A stretch of DNA of 64,000 nucleotides. Source: Rebecca billardiae RCC1528. Its lineage: Eukaryota; Haptophyta. Position numbers and translations under genes: made by a program. Position 1 is the first letter of the stretch. Every line of letters begins with the position of its first letter. The DNA lies in assembly GCA_965240325.2 (NCBI GenBank), contig OZ251229.1, positions 806,001 to 870,000 on the forward strand, written 5' to 3'. The notes below the pieces were generated by a model. The model searched no databases, was not told the DNA's origin, and worked only from the letters and a program-made list of their open reading frames with translations. Positions 32,299 to 42,878 of this stretch are shown here, one piece after another.

Positions 32299-34694
32299 AT
32301 GGCTGCGTTCGCGGCAGCGGTCGGGCGCCTGCGCGCCGCGGTGGATGCGGCCGTGGGCGGGGCGGGGGACGCCTCGGCGGCGGCCGATGAGATCGCTCGC
32401 GCGATCACGACCGACCCGGACAAGGATGCGCTCACGCAAGCCACGCGCGCGTCGCTCGAGCCCGCCATGGAGGGCGCGCTCGGTGCGCTCGAGGCGCGCG
32501 CCGCCGCGACGCTCGACGTCACGCTCGAGCTCGTGGCGCGCGACCTGGCGGACCCGCGGCTGCCGCTGACGCTCGTGGAGGACATGCTCGAGTCGCGCGT
32601 GACGAGCGAGTGCGAGACCCTCTTCATGCTGCTCGAGGCTCGGCGCAGCGCGCTGCTGACCGTGGTCGGCGGCTCGACCAACGCCAAGCTCGTCTTCCTG
32701 CGCGCGTGCAACGAGCTGCTCCGCCGGCTGTCGAAGACGAAGAACACCAACTTCTGCGGGCGGATCCTGATGCTGATGGCCTACCTCCTGCCGCTCTCGG
32801 AGCGCTCAGGCGTCAACGTCAAGGGCGCCGTCAACGTGAACCCTCTCGAGCTCGACGAGACGGCAGAGCCGAGCGATGCAGCCGCCGAGACCGACGGCAC
32901 CGGAGCGCCGGCGTCGGCGGGTGGCGCGCCGTCGCTGGGCGCGCCAGCCGACGGCGAGTTCTACCGCACGTTCTGGGGCGTGCAGGCCGCCTTCCAGCAG
33001 CCCGCGCTCGCGCTCGCCGACGCGGACGCGTGGGCGGCCACCTGCCGCCGGCTGCAGACCATCCTGGGCGCCTTCCAAGCGAGCTCGACGCGCGACGCGC
33101 CCGACACGCGCGTGGCGGGGCGCGGCGGGGCGGGCGGCGAGGCGGAGGCGTTCCGGCGCGCGGGGGACCTCGCGCGGGAGATCGACGTGGTCGCCGCGCG
33201 CGTGGCCGAGGAGGCGCGCGCGCAGGCGGCCGCCGCCGCCGCCGCCTCATCCACGCCCGCCGCCGCCGGCTCGGCCAGCGGCGGCGCCCAGCCCAAGCGC
33301 TATTCCTCCGAAGTCTACTTCTCCAAGTTCCTCACGTCGGCGCGGCTGATCGGGCTGCAGGTGCGCGACTCGTACTTCCGGAGGCACATCCTCGCGCAGG
33401 TGCGCGGCGCGCCGCGCGCCCCGCCCCCGCGCGCGCGCCACGCCCCGCAGCACCGCCGGCGGGCACGACCGCGTCCCGCGCTGCGCCGCGCGACGCTCAC
33501 GCGGCGGCGCGCGCTGCCCGCGCCCGCCCGCCCGCCCGGACAGGTGTGCGCGTTCTGCCAGACGGTGTGCGTCTCCTCGACGAAGGCGGCGCCTATGGCA
33601 TCGGTCGAGCAGCAGGCAGACGCGCGCAAGATCGCGAGCGACGCCTCGAGCCTCCTGGCCGCCACCGGTGTGCGCGCGCCCCTCGTCCGGCTGTCGACTC
33701 GGCGCGCGCTCTCCGGCGGGCGGCGTCACGCTGGCTGCCCGCGCTCAGCGGCGCGCTCACTCCGCGCGACGCCCCCACCCCCTCCTCCCCCCCCCGCGCG
33801 CGCGCTCACTCGCGCAGGACCGTGCGCCCCGCGCTTCGCCGAGACCGTCGCCTCGCTGCTCCGCAGCGAGGAGCACTGGGTGGCCTGGAAGCGCGACGGC
33901 TGCCCCGTGTTCGAGCGAAAGCGCGCGGCAGACCTGCCGCCAGCCGCGCCCGCGGTCGACGCGTCACGCAAGCGCGCGAGCTTCGCGCAGGAGGAGGGCA
34001 AGGCGGCCGAGAAGCGGCGGCGCGTGCAGCTGGGCTCGGTCGAGCTCACGCGCTTGTGGAACCTCGGCGGCGACTCGCTCGAGGAGCTCGCGAAGCAGGC
34101 GGAGCGCTCGAGGTGCGTGCCATGCGCGCCAGCGCCCGCGCGCGCGCTCGCCCTGGCAAGCGGCTGAGGCCCCTCGCGCGCCGCCGCGCGGCTCGCGCCC
34201 GAGCGCGCACGAGCGCGGCTTCACCCCCTGGCGCGCGCCCCGCCCTGCGCCCCGCGGCGCGGCGCAGCGTGCCGACGCTCGAGGCGTACCTCGCCCCCGT
34301 CCTGCAGCAGATGGACCCGTCCGAGGGCATCGAGGCGGCGTTCAAGAAGTGCAACGACAAGGCGTATGCGTGGAAGGCGCTGCGCCTGATGCACAGAACC
34401 GACCTGCAGCTGGACGACAAGTACGTGCGCGGCGGGCTCGAGGCGGTGGCCGCGGCCGTCGCGGGGATCGAGCCGAAGCCCGAGGCGCAGGCGCCGGCCG
34501 CCGACGCTGCGGCCGCGCCGGCTGCCGCGCCGGCCGCGCCGGAGGGCTCGGCGCCACAAGACGACGGTGGCGCGGACTCGGTGGAAGCCCCCGCGGGCGC
34601 CGCGACCAACGCTGCGTCTGGCGCTCCCGCCGGCGAGGAGGCTTCCGAGGACGAGCCGATGGAGGTGGATGGCGCCGGCGATGCCACTGCCTAG
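32299..34694 (+). CDS. THOC1: THO complex subunit 1 (HPR1 homologue)
   Basis: Component of the THO/TREX complex, which couples transcription elongation to mRNP packaging and export and limits R-loops. Four exons, 32299-33399, 33544-33667, 33818-34112 and 34268-34694 (648 aa). Introns are 144, 150 and 155 bp and all start GTGCG or GTGTGCG. Joined protein shows the conserved blocks: ELLRRLSKTKNTNFCGRILM then LPLSERSGVNVKG; FYRTFWGVQAAFQQP; SLLRSEEHWVAWKRDGCPVF; ELTRLWNLGGDSLEE; SVPTLEAYLAPVLQQMDP; and YAWKALRLMHR. The C-terminus is an Ala/Pro/acidic tail (EDEPMEVDGAGDATA); the death domain of animal THOC1 is not visible. Start ATG at 32299. All three introns are GC-rich and two are open in frame, so an uncorrected ORF would be misread. 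Confidence 0.9.
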
Positions 34695-35481
34695 CATCGC
34701 GCGCGCGTGAGTGAGCTTCGCCTGTGAAACTGTGGCGATCCTGCCGTGGGATCTTACTGCTAGCAGCTGACTTCTTACTGCTGCGTCTGCTGACACTATA
34801 CTCATACTCATTCTATGATTTAACGACACTGCTGCTGCTACTTCTTTTATATCTTATTGCCCGCGACCGCGTGACTACCGCGAATTAAAATCTTGCATGC
34901 CCTTGTAACGGTCAGCCGTACTCACTTGTCTCACTTGAGCGGACCGGCCTGCCGCCCGCCGGAGTCCGGGCCCACGAGTTAGAGTAGCAGTAGCTAGTAG
35001 CTTTGAGTCGTAGTCGTGAAGCTGTAGTAATAACAATTTAATATATACCGCCGGCAGTGTTGACAGACACCTGCCCTCCGTCTCCGATGAGACGCCGGTT
35101 ACGGTAGTCTTTCTTGATGAGAATGAGTATCAGTACTACGACGGCAGACAGACGGCTACTGTACGTGACGAGTACGTCCGTAGATCGGCGGAGCCTGCTA
35201 CAGTACGGAGAGTGCTCAACACGGTACGACCGAGCTCAGATATATTAATTATATTTATATATAATATTATTATATTTATACTCGATACTACTGCTGCTTT
35301 GCTGCGCTGATCAATATCGCGTCGTTCAATTAAAATATACATCACAGCGCGCCATCCATATATATACGCCCTTATCGGGTACGGCTGATGAATGATGCTG
35401 GTGGGCGATGCCGGCGCTGGCGCCAGTAGCGGCGGTGCCAGACACTAGACAGCTAGTGGCGCTGCGTCATGATCGATGAAC
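34695..35481. other. Intergenic, locally AT-rich
   Basis: Between the convergent THOC1 and kinase genes. AT-rich stretches at about 35030-35045 and 35235-35285 are noted; no gene seen. Confidence 0.6.
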
Positions 35482-37617
35482 TCAAATGAAATCTGCAAAG
35501 GTTGCGCCGCCGTTGAGTGAAGCTGCTGAGCTCGACGCAGGGGCTTTCGCCAACATGTCGAGACTGCCGATAGCCCCAACGTGCGCACCTGCACCCGTGG
35601 GCGCGTTTGGCATCTGCGCCGCCTGCTGGAAGTCCGCAAAGTCGTCGCCTAGCAGCGACGCATGCCCAGCCGCACTTGGTTGCAGCGCGTCGTCAGCGGG
35701 CGCTTCTGCTGCCCGGGGGGAGTCCAGCATGCCGAGAAGGTCGGCCGTCGCGCCGCTGCCATTCCCATGCGCACGCGCCACCTGCCCGTCGAGAGCCTCC
35801 ATGCCCGCGGCGCCCATGGCCGCATCCGTCCCAGCGGTCTCGAAGTCCCCGAAGCTGTCGTGCGTGTCGTGCCGTTGGCCCGGCCCACTGCTCCCACCCC
35901 CGGCACCGGGCGCTGGCAGTGGGGGCACAGACATCGGGTCGGCGGTCAGCTCCGCGAAGCTGCCGTGTGATTCGGAGCCCATACAGCCCGGCCCCTGCAC
36001 CGCGTTGCCCGAGGGAGGTGGCGCGTGTGCCCCGAGAAGATCAGAGGGAGATTGGTGCGCTCCGCCTGCGCTCGCCGAGCCGCTTTGGCCCTGCGCGCGG
36101 CCGCCCGCCGCTGTCGACGCCACTGCACCGGTAGCAGCGCCCATGCTCGGAGGCAGCGCAGCGCCAAAGTCAGGCGTCGCGCCCTCGCCGAACGCATCCC
36201 TGCGTGACGCGCGCACGGCGTGGCGAGGCACAGCACACGGGTCGGCACACGCCGCGTCAGGCGGTGGGAGCGCGCCCGTCCACTGCGGCCAGGAGCAAGT
36301 CGTGGCGAGAGCAGGCGGGGCGCGCGGAGCGGGTCGGGACAGGCCGGGCGCGGCGCGCCGCACCATCCAAATTCAGCGGAGGCACCGGCAGCCCCGCTTC
36401 CCCGCCCGGCGCCATTTTCGGCCATGAGCACCGGTGAAGCGACTGCATAGTGCGCGCCGCGGTCCGGGCGCGCAGGCACAGCGGGTGCGCGTGGAGGACC
36501 GCATGAGTCGGGCACTCGGTGCGCGCGCGTGCTGGAGGGTCTCGACGCGCACGGCGCACGGCGCTCGGGTCGAGTGGCAGGAGCACGTGCGCGCGGGCGC
36601 ACCTGGCTGCTGCACCACGTCTGCCTGCGTGATCTCGTCGTCGAGCACCTCCGCGCGCCGCTGCGCCACTCGCGCAATCAGCTGCGTCACCGCCGGCCGC
36701 TGGCTGGGGTCGGGCACGAGAGCGTACGTGATCAGGTCGTGCACCGCGCGCGAGTACGGCGAGGAGGGCGGGAAGCTGACGCTGGCGTTGACGATCTGCA
36801 GCTCCGTCCCCGCGTCGAACGGGTGGCGGTGGAACGCCAGCGTGTACAGGATGCAGCCCAGCGACCACACGTCCACCTTCTCGGAGATCTCGTGGCCGCG
36901 GTACAGGTCGACCATCTCGGGCGCGCGGTACATCAGCGTGGAGAAGCGCTGGATGAGCTCCTCCTCGCGCAGGCGCTCGGCGCGCGAGTCGGGGCGGACC
37001 CGCCGCGTCGTCGCTGAGCCGAAGTCGCACAGCTTGTACAGCCCGGCCGCGTTGCACAGCACGTTCTCCAGCTTGAGGTCGCGGTGCGCGATGGGCGGCT
37101 CCTGCGCGTGCAGGTGCGCGACCGCCTTGCACACGGAGTGGAAGATCGACAGCAGCTTCGCCTCGGGGATGGGCGGCATGCCCGGCATGACCAGCTCGAT
37201 GAGACTCCCGCCAGGGCAGTACTCGAGCACCATGTACATCTCCAGAACACCACGGCCCTTCTCCTCGACCGTGCTGCCATAGAAGCGCACGATGTGCGGG
37301 TGCGGGGGCAGCGTCTCGAGCAGCCGGATCTCGGTGCGCCCAACCTCGACGGTGTCGGGCTCCTGAGCGATCACCTTCTTCACGGCGAACATGCGCCCCT
37401 GCTCGGCGCCAGGAGTCACCTCGCGTGCCGTGTACACGAACGAGTACCCGCCCTCCGCCACGAGCGATGTCGTCATCACCTTGAGCTCGCCAAAGTCGAG
37501 CAGCTGGGGGCGAAAGGAGAGCATCTCGGCGCCTGCCTTGATGCCCTCGATGAGCTTCGCGCCCTTTGAGGTGAGCATGGAGCCCAAGTTGCTCAGCTTG
37601 TCCAGGTGCTGATCCAT
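35482..37617 (-). CDS. AAK1/GAK-family (NAK) kinase with adaptor-binding tail
   Basis: Numb-associated-kinase family, which phosphorylates clathrin-adaptor mu subunits in endocytosis. Proposed exons 37617-36603, 36442-36364 (79 nt) and 36199-35482 give 603 aa. Introns are 36602-36443 and 36363-36200, both starting GTGCG. Kinase domain about 45-330: AEGGYSFVY, AVKK near 80, AHRDLKLEN (HRD 178-180), CDFGSAT (DFG 198-200), then TLMYRAPEMVD. The C-terminal exon is rich in Gly/Ala/Pro with short acidic-aromatic motifs (FGWDAFGEG across the splice junction, DSFGDFE, GDDFADF, TFADF), matching DxF/FxDxF ligands for AP-2 or clathrin appendages. Kinase assignment is firm. The short middle exon is inferred from frame and splice sites only. 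Confidence 0.82.
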
Positions 37618-37830
37618 CGCCGCGGGGATGTTGGGCGCGATGGCCAACGCCACCACGCTTGTTCCGATGCGCTCTGGAACTCCGTGCGTCCGGCGCCCGT
37701 TTTCAATTTTTCCGGGCCCAAAGCGAAGTCTCCGGCAATGTCCGCCAAGCTTGCCCGGCTGTCAAGACCGCCCTGAGCTCCCGAGCGTCTTCACGTCGCC
37801 GCCCGGCACGCTTGCTCCTGCCGAGCAGGC
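37618..37830. promoter_or_regulatory. Bidirectional promoter interval (NAK kinase / six-TM protein)
   Basis: 213 bp between divergent ATGs; contains TTTTCAATTTTTCC. No canonical TATA box. Confidence 0.4.
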
Positions 37831-38751
37831 ATGGCGCCAGAAGCACTCGCCGCTGATGTCGATCTCACGCACGGCTGGTTTGGTGGCTTCCGCGACTCGC
37901 GCGTCGAGCGTGACTTTGCGGAGTGGCAGGCACTGCGCGAAGCAAACACGCGATTGTGGGTCGGCATGATGTGCGGCTGTGCCGGCTTCGTGTACGAGCT
38001 CACGGGGACGGGCGCTGCGTTCTGGGAGGGCCGTTTCTGGATCGGCTTCCTGCCAGCCGTCGCACACTTCGTCAACGGCGTCGTATACCTGCTGGTCTTC
38101 GTGCTCAAGCTGCCGTGGCGCGTGCACTGGCTCGCGTCTGTCAGCACGCTCGTCGTCAGCGCGCTCGTGTTCGCACCGAGTGTACGCTTCCACACAGATC
38201 GCCTCTTGCGCGAGAACGGCTGCGAAATTGGCTCGCCGGTTTGCCTCCAGGGCGAGTGGGTCGAGGCCCCACATGGCAGCGACAGTGATCGCGGCATGCG
38301 CGCGATGCTCGGCTCGCTGGTGGCGGACGTGGAGACGACGCGCGCGGCACTCTCGCACGCGACCATCTTTGCGGCCTCTGCGCTCTTCACGCCACCCGAC
38401 TCGCGGACGTACACGGCGCTCATTGCCGTGATCGTCGCGGCGGTGAGTGACGCGTACGGCACCTCGCCGATCTCCGACCCGTACATGCTGGTCATCACTG
38501 CGACAGAGGTGCTGCTTGCTGTCGGCATGGCGTGGGGCGCTGGCCTCCTGCGTACACGAACGAGCCGCGAGCTCTACGCCGCTCGGGCGCAGCTCGCCCG
38601 GGTGATGCCGAACGACAGCACAGGGCGCGTGACTGGCGAATGCGATGGCAAGGACGGCAGTGCCCAAGTGGGAACGCGCTGCTTGTCGGCCTCGGCAGAT
38701 GATGACTACGCGGCAGTACTGGCACCGCTGCTGCCGTCTCGTCGATCATAG
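37831..38751 (+). CDS. Six-transmembrane protein, uncharacterised
   Basis: Single exon, 306 aa. The cytosolic N-terminus contains WFGGFRDSRVERDFAEWQ. Six hydrophobic segments are visible at about 42-60, 70-95, 99-118, 170-190, 193-211 and 217-241. A 50-residue loop with CEIGSPVC (possible disulfide) separates TM3 and TM4. After TM6 comes a helical RELYAARAQLARV stretch and then a disordered Ser/Asp tail. The layout resembles the membrane half of six-TM class III nucleotide cyclases or similar receptors, but no catalytic domain follows before the stop. Function unknown. It starts 213 bp from the NAK-kinase start. Confidence 0.72.
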   Translation: MAPEALAADVDLTHGWFGGFRDSRVERDFAEWQALREANTRLWVGMMCGCAGFVYELTGTGAAFWEGRFWIGFLPAVAHFVNGVVYLLVFVLKLPWRVHWLASVSTLVVSALVFAPSVRFHTDRLLRENGCEIGSPVCLQGEWVEAPHGSDSDRGMRAMLGSLVADVETTRAALSHATIFAASALFTPPDSRTYTALIAVIVAAVSDAYGTSPISDPYMLVITATEVLLAVGMAWGAGLLRTRTSRELYAARAQLARVMPNDSTGRVTGECDGKDGSAQVGTRCLSASADDDYAAVLAPLLPSRRS

Positions 38752-39112
38752 TCGGATTTGTGACGACGACTGTCGTGAACTGTCGTCAGTGTCAGACAGT
38801 GACCTGACGATGAGTGATGGTGCGCGTGTCCTAAGGCTGCACGTATAGAGACTATATTGCTGGCCCATTATCATCAGGCACGACTACGCATTATATCATC
38901 AACGCGTCTGAGGCGCGCGAAGACTTCATTATGTTCTGAAATGTTGTGATGATGAGTATTGTATTGTCATGTAGTCGTACTCGTCGTCGTCTGCTGTCAA
39001 CGTGAACGTGCCACGTCTGCCGCCGAGGCTAGGACCTCCTACGCCGGGCCCATATGAGCGAACGCCAGCATCCTCCGATGACACTTGATGGGGGCATGGG
39101 GCGGGATGCAAG
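38752..39112. other. Intergenic between convergent genes
   Basis: 3' flanks of the six-TM gene and of aspartyl aminopeptidase. Nothing else seen. Confidence 0.55.
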
Positions 39113-40914
39113 CTAGCGCTCCGCGCACGGCGCGCACGACGCGATGGCCTTGTCGACGGCACCAAAGTTCTTGAAGAACTCCGCCATGAGCGCGTAGCAG
39201 TGCGTCAGGTCGTCCACGCCCATCATCTCGCGCACCGAGTGCATGCTCAGCTGCGGCATGCCGATGTCGCACGCGCGCACGCCGAGCGCACTCGAGAGGA
39301 TCGGCCCAATCGTCGAGCCGCACGGGCAGTCGTTCTTCACCACAAACTCCTGCACGGGCGTGCCCGCGCGCCTGCCGAGCTCGCGCACAATGTACGACGT
39401 CACGCTGTCGGTGGCGTAGCGGCTGCGGCGGCGCGCGCGGCCGGCGCGCGGCGCGAGGCTCGTGTGAGGCCAGCCCGCGGCACTCGTGCAACGCGCCGGG
39501 TGCGGTGGCGCCGTGCCCGATAGCTCGAGGCTCGCGAGGCTCGCGCGCGCGCGCTCGCGCGCGCGCACAGGTTGGAGTTGGACTTGATCACACAGCCGCC
39601 GCCCATCAGCGGCCTGTGCGAGCCCTCGTGCTTGGTCTGCGGGGCGCGGGGCGGTCGACGGCGCGCGGAGGGTCGGGCTCAGCCGTCGGCACGGCGGCGG
39701 AAGCAGGCGGCGGGGCCATGAGCGCGGCTGGCCCCTGGCGAGGCTGGGACACGCACGCGCACGTGCTCACTGCAGCTCACCCGGTAGTTGGGATGCACCG
39801 CGTGCGCGTTGTCCACCGAGAGGAGGAACGACTTGCGCAGGCCGATGGCGTGCGGCTCCGAGCCAGTCGGCGCGCCGAGCGCGTCCGAGACGCGCGTGAG
39901 CATCTCCTTCATCACCGGCCCGCCCGCGCCCTGCTGCGAGCTCGAGCCCACCTCCTCGTGGTCGAAGAGAGCGATGCACGCCACGTCGGACTCGGCCGCG
40001 CGCGTGCACACCTCGTCGGCAGAGTCGATCAGCGCCTCGAGCGCGACAAAGGATGACGCGAGGTTGTCCAGCCGACCGCCGAGCACGAACTCGGAGTGCG
40101 TCCCGCCGATCGCGGGCGGCTGCGTGTCGAAGAGGGTGAGGTCGAACGAGACGATCGCCTCCAGGCCCACGCCCATCCGCTCCGCCAGCAGCCGCATCAG
40201 CTCCGGCTCCTGCGCCGCCGCGTACGCACCGGCGTCGGGGGCTGCGCCCTCGAGCTGGCGGCGGGCGGCGACGCACAGGACGGGCGCGAGGTGGGACTCC
40301 TTGTTCGGTGCGAATGACGCGCGCTCCTCGGCAGTCTGCAGGTGGATGCACAGCGACGGCACGCGCAGCACGGGCTCATGCACGGCCACGAGCCTCTTGC
40401 TCACCGCACCGTCGGCGCCGCGCGTGAGCACCATGCCGCCGATGCCGAGGTCGCGGTCGAACCACGTGTGCCACAGCCCACCGCCATACGTCGCCACGGA
40501 GACCTGCGTCAAGCCCTCCGCGGCGCCCGATCCGTGCTTGGTCAGTGGCTTGGCCTTGAGTGCGGGCGAGTCGGTGTGCGCGCCCACCACCTTGAACGCG
40601 CCACCCGGCTTGTAGCCGCCGCCGACGGCGAACGCGACCAGCGTCGAGTCACAGCGCGTGTAGTAGTACTTCCCGCCCGGCTTGAGCACGCCCGTCCAAG
40701 GCGAATCCTCCTCCAGACGGACGAAGCCGGCGGTCTCGAGCATCGACGCCCCAAGCGAGACGGCGTGGAATGGCGTGACCGCCGCAGTGAGGAAGTGCAC
40801 GAAGCGACGCGCGCGGTCGAGCTCAGTGCCGCCGGCCCCGTTTCGCGCCGCTTTGGGCGCTGCTTTGGCCGCCGAGGAGGCGTCAGCCAGCTCCGCGCCC
40901 TTGCGCTTCGTCAT
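39113..40914 (-). CDS. DNPEP: Aspartyl aminopeptidase (M18)
   Basis: Zinc metallopeptidase removing N-terminal Asp/Glu from peptides, cytosolic in other eukaryotes. Three exons, 40914-39781, 39636-39569 and 39422-39113 (503 aa; animal enzymes are about 475). Introns are 39780-39637 (GTGAGC...CCGCAG) and 39568-39423 (GTGCGC...CCGCAG). Both joins match the family without gaps (HAVHPNYRTKHEGSHRPLM; IKSNSNLRYATDSVTSY). M18 metal-site blocks are intact: GAHTDSPALK (His113), GGRLDNLAS, FDHEEVGSSSQQGA and MPQLSMHSVREM. The first 30 residues are a basic, Ala/Lys-rich extension. Head to head with the thioesterase gene. Confidence 0.94.
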
Positions 40915-41093
40915 CGCCGGGCGCCGATCGGGAGATGAACGCTCGGCGGTCGCTCCAGTCGACAACGCGGGCGGCGCGGCCCGCGCGACGAAAATGCTCG
41001 TCGGCCAAAATGTTTTAAATGGCCTGATGAGTCGTGATGACAATTTAACGTCAATTTTCCGCGCGGGTCGGCCGTTTGTCGCGCCACGACACG
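40915..41093. promoter_or_regulatory. Bidirectional promoter interval (DNPEP / thioesterase)
   Basis: 179 bp between divergent ATGs. An AT-rich core (AAAATGTTTTAAATGG, CAATTTAACGTCAATTTTCC) at about 41008-41060 is the likely shared promoter element. Confidence 0.45.
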
Positions 41094-42319
41094 ATGGCGA
41101 TTCGCACGGGGCGGATACAACCCATGGCAGCGGCCTCGCGAACTTTTCACCTGTGGTACAGGCAGCACAGCGGTCTGGGAACGCACCATCGGCTCCGTGA
41201 AGGCTATTCCAAATCGGGAGCCGACGGCGACTCGCAGCTTGACTTGCACGAGATCGATGTAGACCTCTTCATCGCGTGGAGCAGGAACATGTGGGTGCCG
41301 CCCGGCGGGCGAGGCGTGTTCGGCGGACAGGTCGTGGGGCAGGCACTGCGCGCGGCAGAGCTCACGGTCACGCCCGAACGCGTCTGCCACAGCTTCCATT
41401 CCTACTTCATCCTGCGCGGAGATCCGACGCGTGACATTGTCTACAGGGTGGAGCGCGTCTCAGACAGGTGCGCGCCGTGCGCTGTCGTCGCTCTCGCCAG
41501 GGACCTCGCTTCGTGGCTTGTTTTTCATACCGCTGCTCCCGTTCCGCGCGCACGCGGCCTGTCACGCCGCACAGGCGCTCATTCGCCACACGTGCGGTCG
41601 ATGCGGTGCAGAACGGCCAGATCATCTTCAAGGCACTCGTCTCGTTCAATTCTGACGCGATGGGCGGTGGGTCCACGCGGCGCTTCGGCGAGCCGCAGCC
41701 CTTCGCGCACGGCCCGCCCATGCCGGACGTGCCCCCTCCGGAGTCGCTAGCCTCCCACGTGGAGCTGATCTCGGAGCTCCTGCCAAAGCTCCCGCGCGGC
41801 GCGCGCAACATCCTTGGTCGCCTCCTGACTATGCCGGTGGAGCTGAGGCCAGTGGACCCGCCCAACCTCTTGGACCCGAGCCCACCGCGCAAGCCGGCGC
41901 ACCAGCACGTGTGGGTGCGCACGACGCAGCCGCTCGGCGGCGAGCGCTCCGCCCACCACGCGTGTGCCGCGTACATGTCAGACCACCAGCTGCTGGCCAC
42001 CGCGCTGCTGCCACATGGCGTCAACTTCCCCTCGCCGCGGATGGGGCGGGTCGCATCCCTGGACCACACGATGTGGTTCCACAGCGACTCGTTCCGCGCG
42101 GATGAGTGGCTGCTCTACTCTATGGCCTCGCCCTGGAGCGGCCACGGCCGCGGCCTCGCCTTCGGCTACCTGTACGACCGCCAGACGTCGCAGCTTGTAG
42201 TCACGTGCGCGCAGGAGGGCATCATCAGGCGTGCGCGCCCGAGCATGCGCAGCTGGCTGGCCCAGGCGAGCCTGTGGAGCAATTTCCACACACATCGGCT
42301 GCTGAGTCGCTATCGATGA
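41094..42319 (+). CDS. ACOT8: Type II acyl-CoA thioesterase (TesB/ACOT8-like)
   Basis: Hydrolyses acyl-CoA to free acid and CoA; the family is peroxisomal in animals. Two exons, 41094-41467 and 41575-42319 (372 aa), with an intron at 41468-41574 (GTGCGC...CACAG). The join gives VERVSDRRSFATRAVDAVQN, colinear with ACOT8. Double hot-dog fold motifs: GGRGVFGGQVVGQAL, HSFHSYFILRGDP, SLDHTMWFH (catalytic Asp) and VTCAQEGIIR (catalytic Gln). The N-terminus carries 35 extra basic residues. The C-terminus LLSRYR is not a PTS1 (no SKL-like tripeptide), so peroxisomal import by that route is not supported and another location is possible. An alternative start is the ATG at 41124. Confidence 0.9.
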
Positions 42320-42878
42320 CTCTGCCAGCAGCTGCCAGGATGATGAGCACACTCGCCCGCCGCGGCCCGCCCGGCGCGTGCCGGTCGACCGGAGCCGGAA
42401 GCGGGACGGCCTGACCGCGCCGCCGGGCTGGCACGTGTCTGCGGCCGACGCCGCGATGGCGCGCGGCGCGCGGCCGCCCCGCGCGCACACGACGCGCGCG
42501 CCTGCCGCCGCCACGGGCCGTGCTGCGGCCTGATGCGGCGGCCTGCCGCCGCGCGCGGGCCGTCTGCAGCCTGTAAAGGGGCTGTAAAGTAGTGTATAAC
42601 ACTGCTGATGCGGCGGAGTCGCACGCCATCGTCATATCCAAAGGTGCACGCGTGATGGGATCAGACGGTCGTTATACTGATGACGACGTGACACGTGTAC
42701 TCGTCAAGTCGTCATGTCACATCAACGACTGCGCAGCGCGCGCGATCGACGATATACGTAGTCTATATCGTCGTCTAGCAGACTCTATACTACGCGACAT
42801 CGTTCATCATGGCGCGCAGGCAGGCTGCCCAAAGCCTCGCGCGTACTCCGATGACCTCAGAACCCACATCGTCATCAA
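42320..42878. other. Intergenic between convergent genes
   Basis: GC-rich, with repeated CGCGCG/GCCGCC. No gene seen. Confidence 0.55.
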
